Part shown: piece by piece, positions 41,405 to 50,707 of the stretch | Layout: each line of letters begins with the position of its first letter | Position numbering within the stretch: position 1 is the first letter of the stretch | DNA from: Nocardioides palaemonis | Lineage (GTDB): Bacteria; Actinomycetota; Actinomycetes; Propionibacteriales; Nocardioidaceae | Reading direction: 5' to 3' | NCBI RefSeq assembly: GCF_018275325.1 | Contig: NZ_JAGVQR010000001.1 | Location: 372,001 to 436,000, forward strand | Length of the DNA: 64,000 nucleotides | The notes under the pieces: generated by a model | The model's input: the letters and a program-made list of their open reading frames with translations, nothing else | What the model was told of the DNA's origin: nothing | The model's database searches: none | Position numbers and translations under genes: made by a program

Positions 41405-41743
41405 TGCGTCCGGCGCCGGGCCGAGCGGCTGGTCCGGCGTGCTCGGGCGAAGGGGCCGGCACACGTGTCCGACCTGTCGCCCGGCATCCACCAGCTCGGG
41501 GGCGAGAACTCGGACACGTGTACGACGCGGGCGTCGCCACCCCGGACACGTGAGGACAGGTCGACAGGAAGTCACCGGGACCACCCCGCCTAGTCCGTCC
41601 GGACTATGCCGACGCCCGGAGGTCCCATCTTTGCCCCGACCGCCTCCCTGGAGGTGTCGCAGGGCCTAGCCTCGACACCGATCTCGGGTGTCCCGTCACC
41701 GCGGGACGGGGCAGGCGTTCGACCGAGCGAGAGCAGGTGCACA
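41405..41743. other. gene-free region with inverted repeats of CGGACACGTG
   Basis: No convincing coding sequence was seen. ACACGTGTCCGA (41461-41472) is the perfect inverse of TCGGACACGTGT (41510-41521), and a third CGGACACGTG lies at 41543-41552. Smaller inverted repeats (AGTCCGTCCGGACT near 41592, GTCCCGTCACCGCGGGAC near 41691) follow. The region should also hold the promoter of the response regulator gene, but no clear -35/-10 pair was found. Confidence 0.55.
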
Positions 41744-42160
41744 GTGGCAGAGATCCTGGTGGTCGACGACGAGGACGACATCCGTGAGCTCGTGGCCATG
41801 TGCGTCCGCCGCGCCGGCCACACCGCCTGGACCTTCGACGACCCGCACGCCGCCCTGGACTTCGCCACGCGCCGCCCGGAGATCGAGCTCGCGCTGCTCG
41901 ACTGGAGCATGCCGTCGATGGACGGCGGCGAGCTGTGCGTCGAGCTGCGCGCCGTGCCCCACCTCGCCGAGATCCCGATCCTCGTGGTGACCGCCTACAC
42001 CGACGAGGAGACCCGCTCGCGCGCCTTCGCGTCGGGCGCCTCCGGCTTCATCGCCAAGCCGTTCAGCATCCAGGTGCTGCAGCAGTACGTCGCCACCGCG
42101 ATGGCCGGTCCGGAGCAGGACCTGCACGCGCCGGACGAGCTGCCGACGACGCCCGCCTGA
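41744..42160 (+). CDS. stand-alone response regulator (receiver domain only)
   Basis: A 138-residue CheY-like receiver: acidic pair VVDDEDD, phospho-accepting Asp53 in LLDWSMPSMDGGEL, Thr in VVTAYTD and Lys in IAKPF. No output domain; a short C-terminal tail. The GTG start gives the usual receiver N-terminus. No kinase is adjacent; the orphan histidine kinase at 25399-27033 is one candidate partner, with no direct evidence. Confidence 0.9.
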   Translation: MAEILVVDDEDDIRELVAMCVRRAGHTAWTFDDPHAALDFATRRPEIELALLDWSMPSMDGGELCVELRAVPHLAEIPILVVTAYTDEETRSRAFASGASGFIAKPFSIQVLQQYVATAMAGPEQDLHAPDELPTTPA

Positions 42161-42174
42161 CCCTCGCGCAGCAC

Positions 42175-42202
42175 ACACCCGTCGCCGACCGGCGACGGGT
42201 GT
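42175..42202 (+). terminator. terminator hairpin after the response regulator gene
   Basis: A perfect 12-bp stem (ACACCCGTCGCC with GGCGACGGGTGT) with a GACC loop, 14 bp after the stop. The right arm runs into a TTGACA at 42202-42207 that may be the -35 of the ABC operon. Confidence 0.75.
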
Positions 42203-42280
42203 TGACACGGCGGCGACGCTGCTGGTTTCTTCGGCAGCGTGCGCGCTCCCGCTCGCGCGCCGCTGCGAGGAGACCGTCCG

Positions 42281-45121
42281 ATGTCGCTGCGCCCGCGTCT
42301 GACCGGTCGCGCGGGCACGCCGCTGTGGCGGGCGGCCCCGGGGCGGCTGCTGCGCGACCCGGCCGGGCTGTCGCTGATGGTCGTGATCCTCGCTGTCGTG
42401 GGCCTGACGGCCGCCGCGGGACCCCTGCACGACGAGGCCGTGGGCGACGGTGCGCTGCGCACCGTCCTCGCGGCCGTGCCCGACAGGGCGCCGGCCAACC
42501 AGCGGGCGGTGGTGCGGCTCAACGCCGCCGTCGGCCCCGGCGTGCCGGTGTGGGACGCGGCGGTGGCAGACCTGGACGCGATCCCGGGCCTGGGGCCGCC
42601 CCGGGTGACGGCCCAGTCGATCTCCCCCGAGCTGCACCCCCGGCTGCTCTACGGCCCGGTCGGGCCCCAGCTGCGGACCGCGCGGGGGCGCGCGGCCGTA
42701 CGCCTCTTCGCCGTGGCCGACCCGGCGTCCGCGGTGGTGCCGACGGGAGGTGCCGCCCCCACGGGCGACGGCCTGTGGTTGCCCGCGCCGGTGGCGGCCG
42801 AGCTCGGGGTCGCCGCCGGGGACGAGGTCCGGGTGCGCGTGGCCGGCATCGACGACGCTCCGAAGGCAGTCGCGGTGCCCGTGGCCGGGACCTACGAGGT
42901 CGCCGGGGACGGACGTACGCCCGTCTCGCCGGCCGGCTCCCGGCTCTGGCGGGAGCTGGCCGACGAGGGGTTCCCCACCGACAGCGACCTCGAGACGCTG
43001 CGGGCCCACCTCGCCGTGGCCGACCTCGACACGGTCGGCGCGCTGGCGACCGCCATCGGCGACGACCTGCTCTGGTCGGCCCAGCTCGCGCCGGTCGCCG
43101 ACCGTCCGCGCCTCGCCCCCATGAGAACCACCGCGCAGGAGGTGCGTGACGTCCGCCAGGTGCTGGCCGGTCGCCGTGACCTCGACGACCTCCCGGCCTC
43201 CGTCCGGCCGGGGCTGGCGTCCGGGATCGAGCAGGTCGTGGGCGACGCCGACGAGCTGGCCGCGGCCACGCGCAGGGGCACGGCCGTCACGACGCGCGCC
43301 GGGCTCGCCCTCGCCCTCGTGCTGGTGCTGGCGGCGACCGGCCTCGCGCTGGCGCGGCGGCGGCGGGAGGTGGCGCTCGCGGCCGGGACCGGCCGGCACC
43401 CCGCCTCGACCGGCCTGCTCCACGCCGTCGAGCTGCTGCCGGCCGCGGTCGTCGGTGGGCTCGCCGGGTGGTGGCTCGCCCGGCGCCTCGTGGGGCTGGC
43501 GGTGCCGGGGATCGTCCCGTCCGCCGCGGCGATCCGGGAATCCGCCGTGTGGGCCGTCGGCGCCGTCGCGGCGGGACTGGTGGTCGCGGCGGGAGGGGCC
43601 GCCGTCGTCGCGTGGAGCGGCGCGCGGCGCCTGTCCGGCCACCCGCCCGCCCGGGCCCCGTGGCGGGTCGTGCTGGTGGTGGCCGCAGCAGCCGCCACCA
43701 CCGGCCTGCTGACCCGACCGGCCGCGACGTCCGACCCGCTCGGGCCGCTCGACCTGCTGGTCCCGTCGCTCGTCGTCGCGGCGGTCGTCGCCGTCGGCAC
43801 ACGCGTCGCGTACGCCCTGCTCCGCACCCGTGCGGGCCGAGGACGCCGGCCGGGCAGAACCGGCCTGGCGCCGTGGCTGGCCCGGCGTCGGCTGGGCGCT
43901 CCGGACGCCGCCCGGGAGCTGACGACGACCGTGGCCGCCACCGGGCTCGGGCTGCTCGTCTTCTCGGTGGCCGCGCTCGCCTCGCTCGACGACACCCTGG
44001 CCGACCGGGCGGCGGTGGCCGTCGGAGCCGACACGGTGCACCGGGTCCCCGCGTCCTGGGTCCTCGACCCCGACGCCCCGGTGCAGGCCGAGCCGGGCGA
44101 GCTCGGTCGGCCCCCGGATCCCGACGACGTCCCCGACGCACGCGTCCCACCGCTGCCCGACGGGCTCAGCACGGTCTGGCGCACCCGCCCGGTGGTGGGC
44201 ACGACCGGGCTGCGCCTCGAGGTGATGGCGATCGACCCGGACAGCCTCGTCGACGCGGCCGACTGGGGCGCTCCGGGCGGGCCCGTCGACGACAGCAGGG
44301 CGCTGCTCCCCGACCTCGCGAGCGACGGCGGTCCGGTGCCGGCGCTGCTGGTCGGGGACGTGGGGTCCCTGGACGTCGAGGTCGGCTCGGTGCTCACCCT
44401 CGACACCCGGTTCTTCCCCGTCATCGTCCAGGTCGTCGCCGCGCCCGACGCGTTCCCCGGGGTGGGCGCCGGTCCGGCGACCCTCGTGGTCGACGCGGGG
44501 GCGTTCCTCGGCGAGGGCGGCAACGACGACCCGCGCCTCCGGCCGTCGCCCCAGGCCCAGTTCGTCGACACCCGGGAGTTCCGCACCGACCTCTGGGCCG
44601 CTCCGGGCACCGACCCGCTCGCGGTCCTCAGCGCGGCCGAGGTCGAGCCCGACCTCGTGGGTTCGGTCGACCAGGCACGCGCCGCTCCTGCGTGGGTCGC
44701 CGCCACCGAGTCGCGTCGCTACCAGGTCGGGCTCGGGGCCCTGCTGGGCCTGCTCGGGGTGGCCGCGGTCGCGCTCGGCGCCGTGCGCGCCGCGCGGCGG
44801 GCGCCTGCCGCCGACCGGGTGCTGGCCCTCGTCGGTGCGCGGGCGGGCGCGCCGGCACGTGCCCGCGTCCTGGAGGTCGTGGTCGTCGTGGCGGTCTGCC
44901 TCGCCGTCGCGGTCGTCGCGGTGCTGGCCGTGCGGCCCCTCGGCCCGGTGCTGCTCGAGCCGGGCGACGGCGGACTGCCCGACGCGGCGCTCGAGCTGCC
45001 GGCGGTCGCCTGGTGGACCGCAGCGGGCTGGCTGGCGACGTCGCTGGCCGTGGCGGTGGGGTCCTCGCTCCTCGTCGCGTCGGACCGCAGCGGGGCGGAG
45101 GTGCTGCGCGGTGAGGACTGA
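42281..45121 (+). CDS. ABC transporter permease, FtsX-like
   Basis: A 946-residue permease with an N-terminal helix (LSLMVVILAVVGLTAAAG), a large extracytoplasmic domain (residues about 50-345), a central group of helices, a second extracytoplasmic region (about 590-800) and C-terminal helices, the duplicated FtsX/MacB-like arrangement. It forms an operon with two ATPases. Such transporters act as mechanotransmitters or export lipoproteins, peptides or drugs. ATG at 42281 follows GAGGAG. Its 3' end overlaps the first ATPase by 11 bp. Confidence 0.87.
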   Translation: MSLRPRLTGRAGTPLWRAAPGRLLRDPAGLSLMVVILAVVGLTAAAGPLHDEAVGDGALRTVLAAVPDRAPANQRAVVRLNAAVGPGVPVWDAAVADLDAIPGLGPPRVTAQSISPELHPRLLYGPVGPQLRTARGRAAVRLFAVADPASAVVPTGGAAPTGDGLWLPAPVAAELGVAAGDEVRVRVAGIDDAPKAVAVPVAGTYEVAGDGRTPVSPAGSRLWRELADEGFPTDSDLETLRAHLAVADLDTVGALATAIGDDLLWSAQLAPVADRPRLAPMRTTAQEVRDVRQVLAGRRDLDDLPASVRPGLASGIEQVVGDADELAAATRRGTAVTTRAGLALALVLVLAATGLALARRRREVALAAGTGRHPASTGLLHAVELLPAAVVGGLAGWWLARRLVGLAVPGIVPSAAAIRESAVWAVGAVAAGLVVAAGGAAVVAWSGARRLSGHPPARAPWRVVLVVAAAAATTGLLTRPAATSDPLGPLDLLVPSLVVAAVVAVGTRVAYALLRTRAGRGRRPGRTGLAPWLARRRLGAPDAARELTTTVAATGLGLLVFSVAALASLDDTLADRAAVAVGADTVHRVPASWVLDPDAPVQAEPGELGRPPDPDDVPDARVPPLPDGLSTVWRTRPVVGTTGLRLEVMAIDPDSLVDAADWGAPGGPVDDSRALLPDLASDGGPVPALLVGDVGSLDVEVGSVLTLDTRFFPVIVQVVAAPDAFPGVGAGPATLVVDAGAFLGEGGNDDPRLRPSPQAQFVDTREFRTDLWAAPGTDPLAVLSAAEVEPDLVGSVDQARAAPAWVAATESRRYQVGLGALLGLLGVAAVALGAVRAARRAPAADRVLALVGARAGAPARARVLEVVVVVAVCLAVAVVAVLAVRPLGPVLLEPGDGGLPDAALELPAVAWWTAAGWLATSLAVAVGSSLLVASDRSGAEVLRGED

Positions 45122-45983
45122 CACGAGCCCGCCCGACCCGGTCGAGGTCGCTCGCTGCCTCGGGCTGGTGCGCCTCTACCCGGGCTCGACCGGCGAGGTG
45201 GCCGCGCTGCGCGGGGTGGACGCGTCGTTCTCCTCGCACAGCGTGACCGCGCTGACCGGTCCGTCCGGCAGCGGGAAGTCCACCCTGCTCGCGCTGCTGG
45301 CCATGCGCGACCGTCCCGACGGCGGCACGGTCACGGTCCTCGGCCACGACGTCGCCTCGCTGTCGGGCCGCGACCGGCGGCGGCTGGCCCGCACGGGCGT
45401 CACGTGGGCGCCCCAGCGCCCCACCGACGGGCTCTTCCCGCACCTGAGCGCCGCGCAGAACCTCGAGCAGGCCGCCCGCTGGCGCGGGGCGCCGCGCGCG
45501 GAGGTGGGCACCCTCCTGCGCCGGCTCGGGCTCGAGGAGGTCGCGGACGTACGCGCCTCGCGGCTGTCCGGCGGCGAGCAGCAGCGGGTCGCGGTGGGCT
45601 GCGCCTGCATCGGGTCGCCGCCGCTGGTCCTCTGCGACGAGCCGACCGCCGAGCTCGACGAGGACACCGCCGCGCTCGCGCTCGCCGCGCTGCGCGACGC
45701 GGCGCGCTCCGGCAGCGCCGTGGTGGTCGCCACCCACGACCCCGACGCCGTCGCCGCCAGCGACCGCGTGGTCGGGCTCCGCCACGGCGTGCTCGGCACC
45801 GAGCAGGCGGTCGGCGCGACCGTGCATGCGGCGATCGACCGGGCCGGGCGGCTCCAGCTCCCCCCGGCGGCACTCACGCTGTTCCCGGACCAGCGCGCCG
45901 TGGTCCGGGTGGAGGGGGACCGCGTGGTGCTCGAGCCCCCGGACCGGACCGGCCCTGCCGACACGGGTGGTGAGCGGTCGTGA
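45111..45983 (+). CDS. ABC transporter ATPase 1 of FtsX-type system
   Basis: A 290-residue ATPase: Walker A GPSGSGKST, Q-loop, signature LSGGEQQRVAV, Walker B LVLCDEPTAELDED and H-loop VATHDPD, all canonical. The C-terminal extension (residues about 230-290) is unique to this subunit. GTG at 45111 lies within the permease gene. It overlaps the next ATPase by 4 bp. Confidence 0.92.
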   Translation: MRTDTSPPDPVEVARCLGLVRLYPGSTGEVAALRGVDASFSSHSVTALTGPSGSGKSTLLALLAMRDRPDGGTVTVLGHDVASLSGRDRRRLARTGVTWAPQRPTDGLFPHLSAAQNLEQAARWRGAPRAEVGTLLRRLGLEEVADVRASRLSGGEQQRVAVGCACIGSPPLVLCDEPTAELDEDTAALALAALRDAARSGSAVVVATHDPDAVAASDRVVGLRHGVLGTEQAVGATVHAAIDRAGRLQLPPAALTLFPDQRAVVRVEGDRVVLEPPDRTGPADTGGERS

Positions 45984-46612
45984 GCGCCCAGGCGGTGGTG
46001 GAGGCGCGCGACGTCACCCACGCCCACCGGGCCGGCGGCCGCCCGGTGCTCGACGGGGTGTCGTTCTCGGCCGCGCACGGTGAGGTCGTGGTCGTGGAGG
46101 GCCGCTCGGGATCGGGGAAGTCGACCCTCTGCCAGCTCCTCGCCGGCCTCGAGGCGCCCGACGGCGGCACGGTGCTGGTCGACGGGCAGGAGGCCCACCG
46201 CCTCCACGACTGGGCGCGGATCGGGCTGATGCCGCAGCGCCTCGGGCTCGCCGAGGAGCTCACCGTCGCCGAGAACGTCTGGCTGCCCTGCTGGGTGCGG
46301 GGGCTGCCCGAGCCGATGGACCTGCTCGAGTCGCTCGACGTGGCCCACCTCGCCGGACGGCTCGGCGGTCAGGTCTCGCGGGGCGAGCAGCAGCGCGTCG
46401 CCCTGGCCCGCGCCGCCGTGCTGGGTCCCGTGCTGGCGGTGCTGGACGAGCCCACCAGCCACCAGGACGAGGAGCACGCCGCGGTCGTGGTCGACCGGGT
46501 CGTGTCGCTGGCGCGGGAGGGGACGACGGTGGTCGTGGCCAGCCACGACCCGCAGCTGCGCGACGTCGCCGACCAGGTCGTACGCCTCCGCGCGGGGGTC
46601 AGGCGGGAGTGA
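45980..46612 (+). CDS. ABC transporter ATPase 2 of FtsX-type system
   Basis: A 210-residue ATPase: Walker A GRSGSGKST, Walker B LAVLDEPTS and H-loop VASHDPQ. The signature is VSRGEQQRVALA where LSGGQ is usual, and the D-loop reads SHQDEE. With ATPase 1 it probably forms a heterodimer serving the single long permease. Its 3' end overlaps the convergent peptidase gene by 14 bp. Confidence 0.9.
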   Translation: MSAQAVVEARDVTHAHRAGGRPVLDGVSFSAAHGEVVVVEGRSGSGKSTLCQLLAGLEAPDGGTVLVDGQEAHRLHDWARIGLMPQRLGLAEELTVAENVWLPCWVRGLPEPMDLLESLDVAHLAGRLGGQVSRGEQQRVALARAAVLGPVLAVLDEPTSHQDEEHAAVVVDRVVSLAREGTTVVVASHDPQLRDVADQVVRLRAGVRRE

Positions 46613-47276
46613 CCGGGCCGGCCCCGAGCAGGTGCCACTCGCCCTCCGAGACGACCTCCACGCGGTCGCCGTCGACGACGACCGCCGACTGCTCGTCGAG
46701 GACGTAGCCCGGGTTGCCGAGCCCGGCGGCCCACTCCCGGGCGGCCTCGAGGGTGTTGCCGGGGAAGAGGCCGAGGTGCGGGAAGACCGAGAAGTCGACC
46801 AGCCCCAGCGCGGTGTCCGGCTCATCGGGCCGCCACTCCACGAAGAGCTCGCCGATGCGCGGTGTCATCACCATGCTGCCGGCGCTGACGCCCACCCACA
46901 CCGTGTCCTCCAGCCGCGGGAGGACGTCGAGCAGGCCCGACTCGCGGACCCAGTGGGCGAGGTAGACCGCCTCCCCGCCGTCGACGAGCAGCACGTCGGC
47001 CGCCTCCACCCACGGCACCCACCGCGCCGGGTCGATCGTCGGCAGGGCGGTCAGCTCCAGCACCCCCACCGACGCCCACCCGAGGCCGGTCATCGTGGGA
47101 GGCGTCCGGTCGGTCACGAACGCGCGCAGGGACTCCGGGCCGCACATCGGGTGGCCCCACTGCGCGGACGGGATCGCCAGCGCTGTGGCCTCCTCGACGG
47201 GCTTGCCCAGCAGGTCGACGAGCGCGGAGCGGATGCTGGCGTTGGTGACGCCCCCCGAGGTCAGCAGCAGCTTCAT
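46599..47276 (-). CDS. peptidase E-like serine peptidase (family S51)
   Basis: A 225-residue protein of the S51/DJ-1 superfamily. The nucleophile elbow is VGVSAGSMVM (Ser in GxSAGS), preceded by DVLLVDGGEAVYLAHW. Peptidase E cleaves Asp-X dipeptides; members lacking strict Asp specificity are known. Start at ATG 47276 is fixed by CACGAT (reverse of 47283-47288) 6 nt upstream, giving a leaderless mRNA. The open frame further upstream is a shadow of the malectin gene region. Confidence 0.88.
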   Translation of the reverse strand: MKLLLTSGGVTNASIRSALVDLLGKPVEEATALAIPSAQWGHPMCGPESLRAFVTDRTPPTMTGLGWASVGVLELTALPTIDPARWVPWVEAADVLLVDGGEAVYLAHWVRESGLLDVLPRLEDTVWVGVSAGSMVMTPRIGELFVEWRPDEPDTALGLVDFSVFPHLGLFPGNTLEAAREWAAGLGNPGYVLDEQSAVVVDGDRVEVVSEGEWHLLGAGPVTPA

Positions 47277-47448
47277 CGCGTCATCGTGGCACGGCCACCG
47301 CCCCGCACGGCCCGGCCGAGTACCTGAAATCGGTGGTGGTCGGGAAGCATGGCTCGTCCGGGGCGGGGGCGCGCCTACGGTCACCCGGCGAGCCGTACGC
47401 GCCGGACTCGCACCGACCCCCCCACGGCGCGGGAACCCGGAGCACGGC

Positions 47449-49920
47449 ATGGGCACCACCCGGACCACCTTCTGCGCGGGGCTCGCAGCCTCGTCGCTCG
47501 CCCTCGCCGCAGTCGCCGCGGCGCCGGCGCTCGCGGTCAACGCCGACCACGGAGACCGGATCGTCGCCGCGCGCCCGGTGACGACCACCCCGCACGTCAT
47601 GAACGGCGCCGTCACCGGGATCACGCAGGTCGGCAACACGGTCGTGGTGGTCGGCACCTTCACCCGTGTCAGCCCGGCCAGCACCTTCTCCAGCACCGCC
47701 GACGACCTGGTCCGCAACCGGGTCTTCGCCTTCGACGCGACGACCGGCGTGATCGACCCGGCCTTCAACCCCAACCTCGGTGGCGCGGCCAACTCGGTGA
47801 CGACCGACGGCACCAGCGTGTGGGTCGGCGGCGCGTTCACGTCCGTGGGCGGCAACACCGCGATCAAGCGGGTGGTCAAGCTGACCGCCTCGGGCGCCGT
47901 CGTCAGCGGCTTCCGGTCGGTGCCCAACAAGCCGGTCAACGAGGTCGTCTACAGCAACGGCCGGGTCTACCTCGGCGGCTCCTTCACCTCCGTGGCGTCC
48001 GGGACGACGTCGGCACGCGCGGCGCTGGCGGCCGTCGACCCGACCACGGGCGCCACGCTCGCCGGGGTCAACGTGCCGTTCACCGGTGTCTACGACCCCG
48101 CGAACGGAGGCGGCGGGACCACCAACATCACCCGCTTCGACGTCTCGCCGGACGGCTCGCGCCTGGCCGCCGTCGGCAACTTCGCGACCGTGGGCGGGCT
48201 GCCGCGCGTGCAGGTGGCCCTGCTCGACACCAGCGGCTCGACGGCCTCCGTCGCGTCGTGGGCCACCAACCGCTACGACCGCGCCCACAACAGCTGCGCG
48301 AGCGTCTTCGACACCTTCACCCGCGACGTCGACTTCTCGCCCGGCGGCGACTTCTTCGTGGTGTCGGCCACCGGCGCCTTCGCCGGCGGTGCCGCCAGCG
48401 GCACCATGTGCGACACCGTCACCCGGTGGGACACCGCCAGCACCGGCAACGACCCGGCGTGGTCGGACTACACCGGCGGCGACACGACCTACGGCGTCGC
48501 CGTGACCGGCAGCGCGGTCTACGTCGGCGGCCACATGCGCTGGCAGAACAACCCCTTCCAGGGCGACCAGGCCGGCCCGGGTGCGGTGCCGCGGGAGGGC
48601 ATCGCCGCCCTCGACCCGGTCAACGGCCTGCCGCTGTCGTGGAACCCGGGCCGCGCGCGTGGCGTCGGCGCCCAGGCGCTGTTCGCCACCGCCCAGGGGC
48701 TGTGGGTCGGCAGCGACACCACCCGCATCGGCGGCGTCCAGCGGGGCCGCCTGGCGTTCATGCCGCTCGCCGGTGGCACGCAGGTCCCGAGCGTGGCTCC
48801 CGCCGCCCTCCCCAACGACCTGTTCCTGGCCCAGCGCACGTCCGGCGCGGCCGGCAACGTGCTCTACCGGGTCGACGCGGCCGGGCCGGCGGTCCAGGCC
48901 GGCGACGGCGGCCCCGACTGGACGACCGCCGACGGCTTCGTCAGCGGCGGCAACGTCGCCGACTGGGGCGCCACCGTCCCGCGTGACGCGACGGTCCCGG
49001 CCGGGACGCCCGCCGACCTCTTCGCCGCCGAGCGGTGGGCGCCGCAGGACTGGAACTTCCCGGTCGCGGCCGGCCGGCACCTGACCGTGCGGCTCTACTT
49101 CGCCAACCAGTACGACGGCACCGCGCAGGTCGGCCAGCGGGTCTTCGACGTGCTCGTCGACGGCGTGACCCGCCTCGACGACTTCGACATCGTCGCGGCG
49201 GCCGGCAACAAGACCGGCACGATGCGCTCGCTCGCGGTCACCAGCGACGGCGACGGGCTCGACATCGACCTGCGCGCCGTCGTCGAGAACCCGCTCATCA
49301 ACGCCATCGAGGTCCTCGACGCCGACGTGCCCGCGGGCACCGGCACCGCCGGCGTGCTGCTGCGCCGCGGCGTCGACGCCTCCGCCGCCCCGACCGGACC
49401 CGCGACGACCGCCAACACGTCGCTCGACTGGTCGACCGTGCGCGGGGCCTTCGTCGTCAACGGCTCGGTCTTCTACGGCCTCCCGGACGGCCGGCTCTAC
49501 CGCCGCACGTTCAACGCCACCACCGGCGCGACGGGCGCCCAGCAGGTCGTCAACCTCTACGACGACCCCGACACCGGCGAGCGGATCCCCTTCGCGATCT
49601 CCAACCTCACCGGGATGGCCTACGACACCGGCACCCACCGGATCTACTACACCGTCTTCGGCGACAGCCGCCTGCACTACCGGTACTTCACGCCGGAGAG
49701 CTCGGTGGTGGGGGCCCAGGACTTCATCGGCGACAACGGCGGGGTCGACCTCTCCCGGGTCGCCGGGATGACCCTGGCCGGCGGGCGTCTCCTCTACGGC
49801 TCCTCGGCCGACGGTGCGCTCCGCTCGGCGCCCTTCGCCGGCGGCCGGGTCACCGGGGCGCCGGTGGTCACCAGCAACGACGGCAGCTGGCGCTACCGCG
49901 CCATCTTCACCGCTCGCTGA
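47449..49920 (+). CDS. secreted beta-propeller/malectin-domain protein
   Basis: An 823-residue exported protein. The signal peptide (residues about 8-32, ending ALAVNAD) precedes an N-terminal propeller-like region with repeated GGAFTSVGG/GGSFTSVAS blades (about 40-450). A malectin domain follows (about 470-630; DGGPDWTTADGF, FDVLVDGVTRLDDFDI, INAIEVL), then a C-terminal propeller-like part (about 640-823; DGRLYRRTFN, LLYGSSADGALRSAPF). Malectin domains bind glucose-containing glycans, so cell-surface or extracellular carbohydrate binding is likely. ATG at 47449 follows CCGGAG. Confidence 0.88.
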   Translation: MGTTRTTFCAGLAASSLALAAVAAAPALAVNADHGDRIVAARPVTTTPHVMNGAVTGITQVGNTVVVVGTFTRVSPASTFSSTADDLVRNRVFAFDATTGVIDPAFNPNLGGAANSVTTDGTSVWVGGAFTSVGGNTAIKRVVKLTASGAVVSGFRSVPNKPVNEVVYSNGRVYLGGSFTSVASGTTSARAALAAVDPTTGATLAGVNVPFTGVYDPANGGGGTTNITRFDVSPDGSRLAAVGNFATVGGLPRVQVALLDTSGSTASVASWATNRYDRAHNSCASVFDTFTRDVDFSPGGDFFVVSATGAFAGGAASGTMCDTVTRWDTASTGNDPAWSDYTGGDTTYGVAVTGSAVYVGGHMRWQNNPFQGDQAGPGAVPREGIAALDPVNGLPLSWNPGRARGVGAQALFATAQGLWVGSDTTRIGGVQRGRLAFMPLAGGTQVPSVAPAALPNDLFLAQRTSGAAGNVLYRVDAAGPAVQAGDGGPDWTTADGFVSGGNVADWGATVPRDATVPAGTPADLFAAERWAPQDWNFPVAAGRHLTVRLYFANQYDGTAQVGQRVFDVLVDGVTRLDDFDIVAAAGNKTGTMRSLAVTSDGDGLDIDLRAVVENPLINAIEVLDADVPAGTGTAGVLLRRGVDASAAPTGPATTANTSLDWSTVRGAFVVNGSVFYGLPDGRLYRRTFNATTGATGAQQVVNLYDDPDTGERIPFAISNLTGMAYDTGTHRIYYTVFGDSRLHYRYFTPESSVVGAQDFIGDNGGVDLSRVAGMTLAGGRLLYGSSADGALRSAPFAGGRVTGAPVVTSNDGSWRYRAIFTAR

Positions 49921-49932
49921 GCCGGACTCGTC

Positions 49933-49961
49933 GGTGCGCCCACCACGACGGCGGGCGCACC
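49933..49961 (+). terminator. terminator hairpin after the malectin gene
   Basis: A perfect 9-bp stem (GGTGCGCCC at 49933-49941, GGGCGCACC at 49953-49961) with an 11-nt loop lies 13 bp after the stop and ends 3 bp before the -10 box of the next gene. Confidence 0.75.
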
Positions 49962-49975
49962 GCTACGGTCGGCAC

Positions 49976-50602
49976 GTGAGCGACCACCAGCCGATCCACG
50001 TGGTGAGCACGTCCGCGGCAGCGGCGGACGTCGACCGGCTGCGCGCCCGCCTGGGCCGCGACGTGCTCGTCCTGACCGCGCCGACCGCGGAGGCGCGGCG
50101 CGTGGTGGAGCCGCTGGTGCGGGGTCGCGGCGGCACGACGACACGGCCCGACGTCGCGCTGGCCCCGGTGCGGTTCCCCGACGTCGACCGCGGCCACCGC
50201 CTCGACGACCTGGTCCGCGCCCACGCCGTGCACGACCGGTTCCGCGACGTGGTGGTCGTCGCCGACCCCGCCACGGTGACGCTGCTGCTGCGGGTCCTCG
50301 CCCCTGACCAGCTCCCCGAGGAGGGCCCGGTCACGCGGGTCGGCCTGCCGCGCGGCGAACGGCCGGTGCCGTTCGTCCCGACCCTCGTCGCGGGCGCCGG
50401 GCTCGCGGCCGTGTTCGGCCTGCTCGGCACCGTCCTGGCGTGGTGGGTCGCGCCGCTGCTGGTCGTCCTGGCCGGGCTGGTGCTGCTGGTGGTCCCGGGT
50501 CAGCGCACCTGGGGGCTCACCGTGCTGGCGGCGTCGGGGATCGCCGCCGTCGTGGACTTCCTGGCCATCGCCGGGTCGTCCCGCTTCCCCGGTACGTGGT
50601 GA
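49976..50602 (+). CDS. membrane protein of unknown function
   Basis: A 208-residue protein: a soluble N-terminal part (residues 1-130, with ADVDRLRARLGRDVLVL and VVVVADPATVTLLLRVL, loosely alpha/beta) and two or three C-terminal hydrophobic segments (about 137-205). TACGGT at 49964-49969 lies 6 nt before the GTG, so it is leaderless. No family is recognised. Confidence 0.75.
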   Translation: MSDHQPIHVVSTSAAAADVDRLRARLGRDVLVLTAPTAEARRVVEPLVRGRGGTTTRPDVALAPVRFPDVDRGHRLDDLVRAHAVHDRFRDVVVVADPATVTLLLRVLAPDQLPEEGPVTRVGLPRGERPVPFVPTLVAGAGLAAVFGLLGTVLAWWVAPLLVVLAGLVLLVVPGQRTWGLTVLAASGIAAVVDFLAIAGSSRFPGTW

Positions 50603-50654
50603 GCCGGGACTGGACTGCGGAGCGCGCCTGGCGGCTACGTGCGGGCGCCCGTGA

Positions 50655-50682
50655 GTCCCGCCCGGGCTGGATCGGGCGGGAC
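50655..50682. terminator. bidirectional terminator hairpin
   Basis: A perfect 10-bp stem (GTCCCGCCCG at 50655-50664, CGGGCGGGAC at 50673-50682) between convergent genes ending at 50602 and 50708. Confidence 0.8.
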
Positions 50683-50707
50683 GCGCGGGTGCACGGGTCC
50701 GGGGGCC

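Noticed and set aside
41696..45124. 1142-codon minus-strand frame opposite the ABC permease
   Set aside because: Low-complexity Arg/Gly/His shadow; the plus-strand permease has clear membrane and operon structure.
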